A stretch of DNA of 29,370 bases from JBBIOU01 sp037443205 (GTDB taxonomy: Bacteria > Bacteroidota > Bacteroidia > Flavobacteriales_D > UBA2798). Under the pieces are notes generated by a model, which searched no databases, had not been told where the DNA came from, and saw nothing but the letters and a program-made list of their open reading frames with translations. Location of the stretch: the NCBI GenBank assembly GCA_037443205.1, contig JBBIOU010000034.1, forward strand, positions 1 through 29,370, written 5' to 3'. A program made the position numbers and the translations under genes. How positions within the stretch are numbered: the stretch's first letter is position 1; each line of letters starts with the position of its first letter. Shown piece after piece: positions 25,652 to 29,370 of this stretch.

Positions 25652-26416
25652 ATGAGTGCAGACCACATGATTTTTCTGTTTTTTGGGGCGGTAGCCCTAA
25701 CGGCCATGGTAATTGTGGTAGTACATGCAAAGCGCAGTGCCGATAATATTATGGAAGTGCATGTTACCAATGACGAAGGAGTTTTTGAATTTATTCAGAT
25801 CCAACAGGATGAGCTAAGGCGTTTTGCCAATAATCTGCATAATGATACAAGTACCTGGATAACCCTTACAAAATCAGAATTAAATAATGCGCTTAAAAAA
25901 AATAATAATCCGGAATGCGAAAAAGCTATAAAAAATGCGCTATATAACTTCAGTAAATTAAACGAAAGCATTAACTTGAGTTTGCAGGAAAGTTGTCCCC
26001 GCTCACTCAGCGAAAAAGGATTATTTTACGCTTGCAGCGAATTGTGCAAAGCAGCAAAAATCAGTGAGGTGGCAGAGATAACTTACACTTTTAAACCCGA
26101 TAAAATAAACGGTAAGCCCGAAGCTCTACACTGTGCCTACAGGTTATTCAGCGAGCTTTTCAACAATCTTATTAAACACTCGGATGCCCGAAAATTGAAT
26201 ATAAGCGCTGAAAAAACCGGAAATGTGGTTGGCTTCATCATCAAACATGATGGTAAGAAATTTAACCCCTTTACAGAAACACATAAACAAGGTTATGGTT
26301 TAAACAGTCTTCATGCCCGGTGTAAATGGTTACAGGCATCTACCCGATATACTTACGAAAATGGTGAAAATATTTTAGAAATTGAGTTTGATGAAAATTA
26401 TTTGACAAACGTGTAA
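25652..26416 (+). CDS. Membrane-anchored HPK7-like histidine kinase homologue with degraded motifs
   Basis: A 254-residue protein. One N-terminal TM helix (about 6-25) lacks a periplasmic sensor. A HisKA_3-like dimerisation helix pair carries the phospho-acceptor candidate His63 (NNLHNDTSTWITL). A GHKL ATPase fold follows, with N-box SELFNNLIKHSDA (167-179) and a G2-like GYGLNSLHARC. Two catalytic features differ from NarL/DesK-type kinases. The residue after the histidine is Asn64 where Asp normally acts as general base. The DxGxG box reads His199-Asp-Gly-Lys-Lys203, losing the first Asp and second Gly. It may be a pseudokinase or ATP sensor. No response regulator is adjacent. The next gene follows after 34 bases on the same strand. 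Confidence 0.72.
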   Translation: MSADHMIFLFFGAVALTAMVIVVVHAKRSADNIMEVHVTNDEGVFEFIQIQQDELRRFANNLHNDTSTWITLTKSELNNALKKNNNPECEKAIKNALYNFSKLNESINLSLQESCPRSLSEKGLFYACSELCKAAKISEVAEITYTFKPDKINGKPEALHCAYRLFSELFNNLIKHSDARKLNISAEKTGNVVGFIIKHDGKKFNPFTETHKQGYGLNSLHARCKWLQASTRYTYENGENILEIEFDENYLTNV

Positions 26417-26450
26417 ATGTTTATTTTTAACACATTATATATATAATATC

Positions 26451-27152
26451 ATGAGTTTAAAAAAATTTCTACGCGGACAAGGTTATGACCTCATTGACGG
26501 TCCGGTAAGAAATCATAAACCTTTACAACTTTGGGTAAAAAAGTTATTTGACGAAATTGAACTGTATTACGCAAATATAGATCATGCCTTTATTAGCAGT
26601 GTAGCACTTAACGAAATTACAAATGATGCTTTAAGTGTAAACTCATCAAAAAAAGACGACTACAGCTTTAACATAGGCATTACATTGTTAGAAGATATTT
26701 TAAAATCTTTAGGGCTTGCCGGTTTTGAATTATCTGCTAAGATTAAGAGCGGAAAAAAAGTTACTATCAGCTACGACAATTCTTTAACTAAAGAATATCC
26801 GGTTGGCGAATTAGAAAATTATTTGTCAAACGCTGATTTCAGACATCATAATCCTGCGCTTTTAAAGAATGCCAATCGCAACAATATTCTCATAATTTCA
26901 GGAGTGGTTTTTGCAAAGAATCTTGTTGTTGAGATTGAAACCAATTTTGAATTAACAACCGAATTGGTAGCAGGCTGGAACAAAATTTCGGAAGGAAAAA
27001 TAGATTTTGCCATTAATAATTCTTCTAAACTCAAAATGGTAACCTCCGGAACCGGTTATTTTCCGATTGCGGTAAAAGCAAACAGAATTGAATTTGACAA
27101 AGGCACTTTCAGAAAATTAATGTTAGTAACCGACAACCGAAATTTCTTTTAG
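26451..27152 (+). CDS. Gasdermin-like protein (putative bGSDM-fold)
   Basis: A 233-residue cytoplasmic protein without signal peptide or obvious TM helix. Its order of motifs matches bacterial gasdermins as I remember them. An opening FLRGQGYDLIDGP then PLQL (6-27) corresponds to the bGSDM 'L..LGYN.V.LP....PLQLL'. DYSFNIGITLLEDILKSLG (70-88) corresponds to 'DLSLGLGLSILGN..GALG'. A strand pair with GKKVTISYDN (101-110) and LENYLSNADF (121-130) matches 'LDQYL.DADV'. Then ILIISGVVFAKNLVVEI (146-162) and SKLKMVTSGTGYFPIAVKA (192-210) with the final strand IEFDKGTFRKL follow. Gasdermins form membrane pores after protease release. Missing here are the N-terminal cysteine that is acylated in bGSDMs, the roughly 20-residue inhibitory tail (the protein ends about 8 residues after the last strand), and a neighbouring protease. 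Confidence 0.55.
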   Translation: MSLKKFLRGQGYDLIDGPVRNHKPLQLWVKKLFDEIELYYANIDHAFISSVALNEITNDALSVNSSKKDDYSFNIGITLLEDILKSLGLAGFELSAKIKSGKKVTISYDNSLTKEYPVGELENYLSNADFRHHNPALLKNANRNNILIISGVVFAKNLVVEIETNFELTTELVAGWNKISEGKIDFAINNSSKLKMVTSGTGYFPIAVKANRIEFDKGTFRKLMLVTDNRNFF

Positions 27153-27227
27153 CCGCAATAAACGTAACTTACAGAACTTAAAACCAACCGTTGTTGTTGT
27201 GTTTAGTTACAGCATACAAATGCAATG

Positions 27228-28289
27228 CTATTTTCCATATTGCTCCTCGTAATATTTCATATATTCGCCCGAAGTAACAGATTGCATCCATTTTTCGTTT
27301 TGCATATACCAGTCAATAGTTCGTTCTATTCCATCTTCAAAATTCATTTCTGGTTTCCATCCCAGTTGAGTCTTGATTTTTGTATTATCTATGGCATAGC
27401 GCAAATCATGTCCGGCACGGTCTTTTACAAAACTTATGAGTTTTTCTGAAGTACCGAGTTCGCGCCCCAGTTTTACGTCCATAGTACGGCATAAAAATCT
27501 TACCAAGTCAATATTTCTTTTTTCATTATTACCCCCTACATTGTAGGTTTCGCCAATTTTTCCTTTATGAAATATCAGGTCTATGGCTTTGGCATGATCT
27601 TGTACATAGAGCCAATCGCGCACATTTTCTCCCTTACCATAAACAGGAATGGGCTTCATGTTCTTGATGTTGTTCAGTGTTAATGGAATCAACTTTTCCG
27701 GAAACTGATACTCTCCGTAATTATTTGAACAATTAGAAATTAACACGGGTAATTTATAAGTATCGAAGTACGCCCTCACAAAATGATCGCTCGAGGCTTT
27801 AGAAGCTGAATACGGACTATGCGGATTATAGGGGGTATCTTCTTTAAAATACCCCGTTTCGCCTAATGCGCCATATACTTCATCGGTAGATATATGGTAA
27901 AATACATTGCTTGAATAATTGGTTTTACTCCATTGTTCCTTCGCTGCATTGAGTAAATTTACAGTTCCCAACACATTTGTAATTACAAAAGACAAAGGAT
28001 TACTGATAGACCTGTCAACATGGCTCTCTGCAGCTAAATGGATAACGCTATCAATCGAATATTGCATAAAAATTTTTTGCATAAACTCATAATCATTGAT
28101 ATCGGCCTTTACAAATACATAATTCTTTTCTTTTTCAATCTCTTTCAGATTTTCAAGATTTCCGGCATAAGTAAGTTTATCAGCATTTACAATTCTGTAA
28201 GCCGGATATTTTTTTACAAATAATTTTACAACATGCGAGCCTATAAAACCGGCACCCCCTGTGATTAGAATATTTTTTTCAAAATGCAT
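27228..28289 (-). CDS. rfbB: dTDP-glucose 4,6-dehydratase
   Basis: A 353-residue NAD-dependent short-chain dehydratase that converts dTDP-glucose to dTDP-4-keto-6-deoxyglucose, the second step to dTDP-rhamnose and other deoxysugars of the cell surface. Seen: Rossmann motif GGAGFIGSH (11-19), NADKLTYAGNLENL, HLAAESHVDRSI, the active-site Thr135-Asp136-Glu137 in ISTDEVYG, and Tyr160-x-x-x-Lys164 in PYSASKASSDHF. NCSNNYGEYQFPEKLIPL and VRDWLYVQDH are also present. These are diagnostic of RfbB/RmlB among the extended SDRs. rfbA, rfbC and rfbD are not in the window on either side, so it stands apart from a full rhamnose cluster. Confidence 0.95.
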   Translation of the reverse strand: MHFEKNILITGGAGFIGSHVVKLFVKKYPAYRIVNADKLTYAGNLENLKEIEKEKNYVFVKADINDYEFMQKIFMQYSIDSVIHLAAESHVDRSISNPLSFVITNVLGTVNLLNAAKEQWSKTNYSSNVFYHISTDEVYGALGETGYFKEDTPYNPHSPYSASKASSDHFVRAYFDTYKLPVLISNCSNNYGEYQFPEKLIPLTLNNIKNMKPIPVYGKGENVRDWLYVQDHAKAIDLIFHKGKIGETYNVGGNNEKRNIDLVRFLCRTMDVKLGRELGTSEKLISFVKDRAGHDLRYAIDNTKIKTQLGWKPEMNFEDGIERTIDWYMQNEKWMQSVTSGEYMKYYEEQYGK

Positions 28290-28380
28290 GGTCGTAGTTT
28301 TTTGCTAAAGTATAATTTCTGCCGCAAACCGGCTATTATTTTTTTTTGAAACGCATAAAATTTGTTCTTATTTTTAGCCC

Positions 28381-29025
28381 ATGTATTTAGAGGTGGTATT
28401 ACAAGGCATTTCTATGGGCTTTATTTTAAGCCTCTTAATTGGTCCGGTATTTTTTTTATTGATGGAAACCAGTATTCGCGATGGCTTTAAGGCTGCCCTT
28501 TTTCTGGATTTAGGGGTATTTCTGAGCGATGTTTTTTTTATCTCTCTTGTTTATGTTTTTTCGAAAGAAATACTTAGCCTTAGCGAATATGAAAACACTT
28601 TGTTAATAATTGCCGGTATTACGTTTGTTGCCTTTGGCATATATAATGCAAAAAAAAATACGGCAAAACGCTTAAATAACGAAATGCTTTCGGCTGAAAA
28701 AAACAAAATATACTTCAGGTACTTTGCAAAAGGGTTTATTTTAAATGCCATTAACCCCTCGGTAGTATTTTATTGGTTTGGAGTTTTGATTTTAGGACAA
28801 ATTAACAACCAATATAAAGGCCCGGAGCTATTTATTTTTTTTGCGTCTATACTGGTATCATTTTTCGGAATAGACATCCTTAAAATTATGGGAGCAGGCC
28901 TGTTAAATAAAAAAATTACCCCTACAACGATGAAAAAAATAAACCTCTTTACCGGTACAGTATTAATGATTTTTGGAATAGTAATGATAGTTAAGGGAAT
29001 AAACGGATATATACACTTCCTGTAA
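28381..29025 (+). CDS. LysE-family transporter
   Basis: A 214-residue inner-membrane protein with about six TM helices. The N-terminal GISMGFILSLLIGPVFFLLM with the GPV motif, the RDGFKAALFLDLGVFLSD loop, and KGFILNAINPSVVFYWFGVL are typical of LysE/RhtB amino-acid exporters. A basic cytoplasmic loop lies at about residues 80-115. The substrate cannot be assigned. A possible promoter (TTTG at 28345-28348, TATTTTTA at 28369-28376, spacing 20, one mismatch) would start transcription almost at the ATG, giving a leaderless message. Confidence 0.85.
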   Translation: MYLEVVLQGISMGFILSLLIGPVFFLLMETSIRDGFKAALFLDLGVFLSDVFFISLVYVFSKEILSLSEYENTLLIIAGITFVAFGIYNAKKNTAKRLNNEMLSAEKNKIYFRYFAKGFILNAINPSVVFYWFGVLILGQINNQYKGPELFIFFASILVSFFGIDILKIMGAGLLNKKITPTTMKKINLFTGTVLMIFGIVMIVKGINGYIHFL

Positions 29026-29121
29026 TTTTTTTGTTTTTGCACGTTATAATGGTTAATTACTTTTTTCATTCATTAATAATCCCTTGTGGCATAATTCAGA
29101 AATTCGTGTAAAATATCAAAT

Positions 29122-29357
29122 ATGGTTAAAACGCTTTACATTTTTATATTAACCGCTATTACCATTAAGGTGTGGGCACAAAAACCACCGGTAAACAAAT
29201 CTGCACAAAAACCCGGTGAAATTGAAAGAACTTATTGGGATAAGGAAAAGAAAAAAATCCGCACCGAAGGACGTTATATAAATACTAATTCTAAGGTTTT
29301 TAGTGGTGTTGGGCTAGAAGATGGAGAATGGAAATACTGGTACGAAAACGGTAACTT
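29122..29357 (+). CDS. MORN-repeat exported protein, cut by the window end
   Basis: The frame opens at the ATG at 29122 and runs off the edge without a stop. A signal peptide (about 1-20, VKTLYIFILTAITIKVWAQ) precedes a Lys/Pro linker. The start of a MORN_2-type domain follows (ERTYWDKEKKKIRTEGRY, then DGEWKYWYENGNL), in which G-x-W-x-x-Y-Y/W-x-N-G-x-L units normally repeat. Only about 79 codons are genuine, since the final 13 bases are sequencing adapter. Proteins of this type are common exported or toxin-antitoxin-linked YwqK-like proteins in Bacteroidota. No role can be given from this fragment. Confidence 0.75.
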
Positions 29358-29370
29358 AGATCGGAAGAGC
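29358..29370 (+). other. Illumina adapter sequence (artefact)
   Basis: The window ends in AGATCGGAAGAGC, identical to the first 13 bases of the common Illumina TruSeq adapter. A chance match of 13 bases exactly at the sequence end is very unlikely, so this is untrimmed adapter at a contig edge. Codons read through it are not real. Confidence 0.92.

Overview
The window is chromosomal DNA from a member of the Bacteroidota, most likely of the Chitinophagales/Sphingobacteriales kind. Several features support this: AT-rich DNA with few Shine-Dalgarno sequences, TAnnTTTG-type promoter boxes, a two-component-regulator-propeller histidine kinase, a PorV/PorQ-family outer-membrane protein, and a secreted multidomain protein with a type IX secretion (T9SS) C-terminal sorting domain. 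Family assignments come from reading the translations by eye; no database search was run.

Layout. 1-427 is a gene-poor edge holding a relic N-terminus of an IS1634-like transposase and two hairpins. 428-5905 has a LytS-type propeller sensor kinase (minus) divergent from a penicillin-binding protein 1C (plus). 5948-7042 is a PorV/PorQ-family protein (minus). After a 611-bp spacer with a perfect 18-bp palindrome, a plus-strand cluster (7654-12738) encodes ETF beta and alpha, a DUF151 bifunctional-nuclease/UVR protein, a CNT nucleoside transporter with an N-terminal lipoprotein domain, and a small exported protein with a caspase/CHAT-like His/Cys pair. Next comes a 1099-residue T9SS-exported sortilin-type propeller protein (13045-16344), which converges on a cysteine desulfurase (16346-17500).

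A long minus-strand block (17699-23313) follows. Read in its own direction it holds tRNA-Leu(GAG), a CaiB/BaiF CoA-transferase, a GNAT acetyltransferase, FabD, a two-TM protein, a lipoprotein, a DUF2306 membrane protein, a repeat protein of five perfect-length 16-residue units, and another lipoprotein. A helical-repeat protein of unknown role (23492-25033, minus) separates this from a plus-strand group at 25157-27152: a small exported protein, a strong hairpin with a GCAA loop, a membrane-anchored HPK7-like protein with degraded catalytic motifs, and a 233-residue protein that resembles bacterial gasdermins. dTDP-glucose 4,6-dehydratase (minus), a LysE-type exporter (plus) and a MORN-type protein cut off by the window end complete the region.

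The most interesting part is 25652-27152. The second gene looks like a gasdermin-fold protein without the usual N-terminal cysteine, C-terminal inhibitory tail or neighbouring protease. It is paired instead with a kinase-like GHKL protein that appears catalytically altered. The last 13 bases of the window equal the Illumina adapter AGATCGGAAGAGC, so the right edge is an untrimmed contig end, not genomic sequence.
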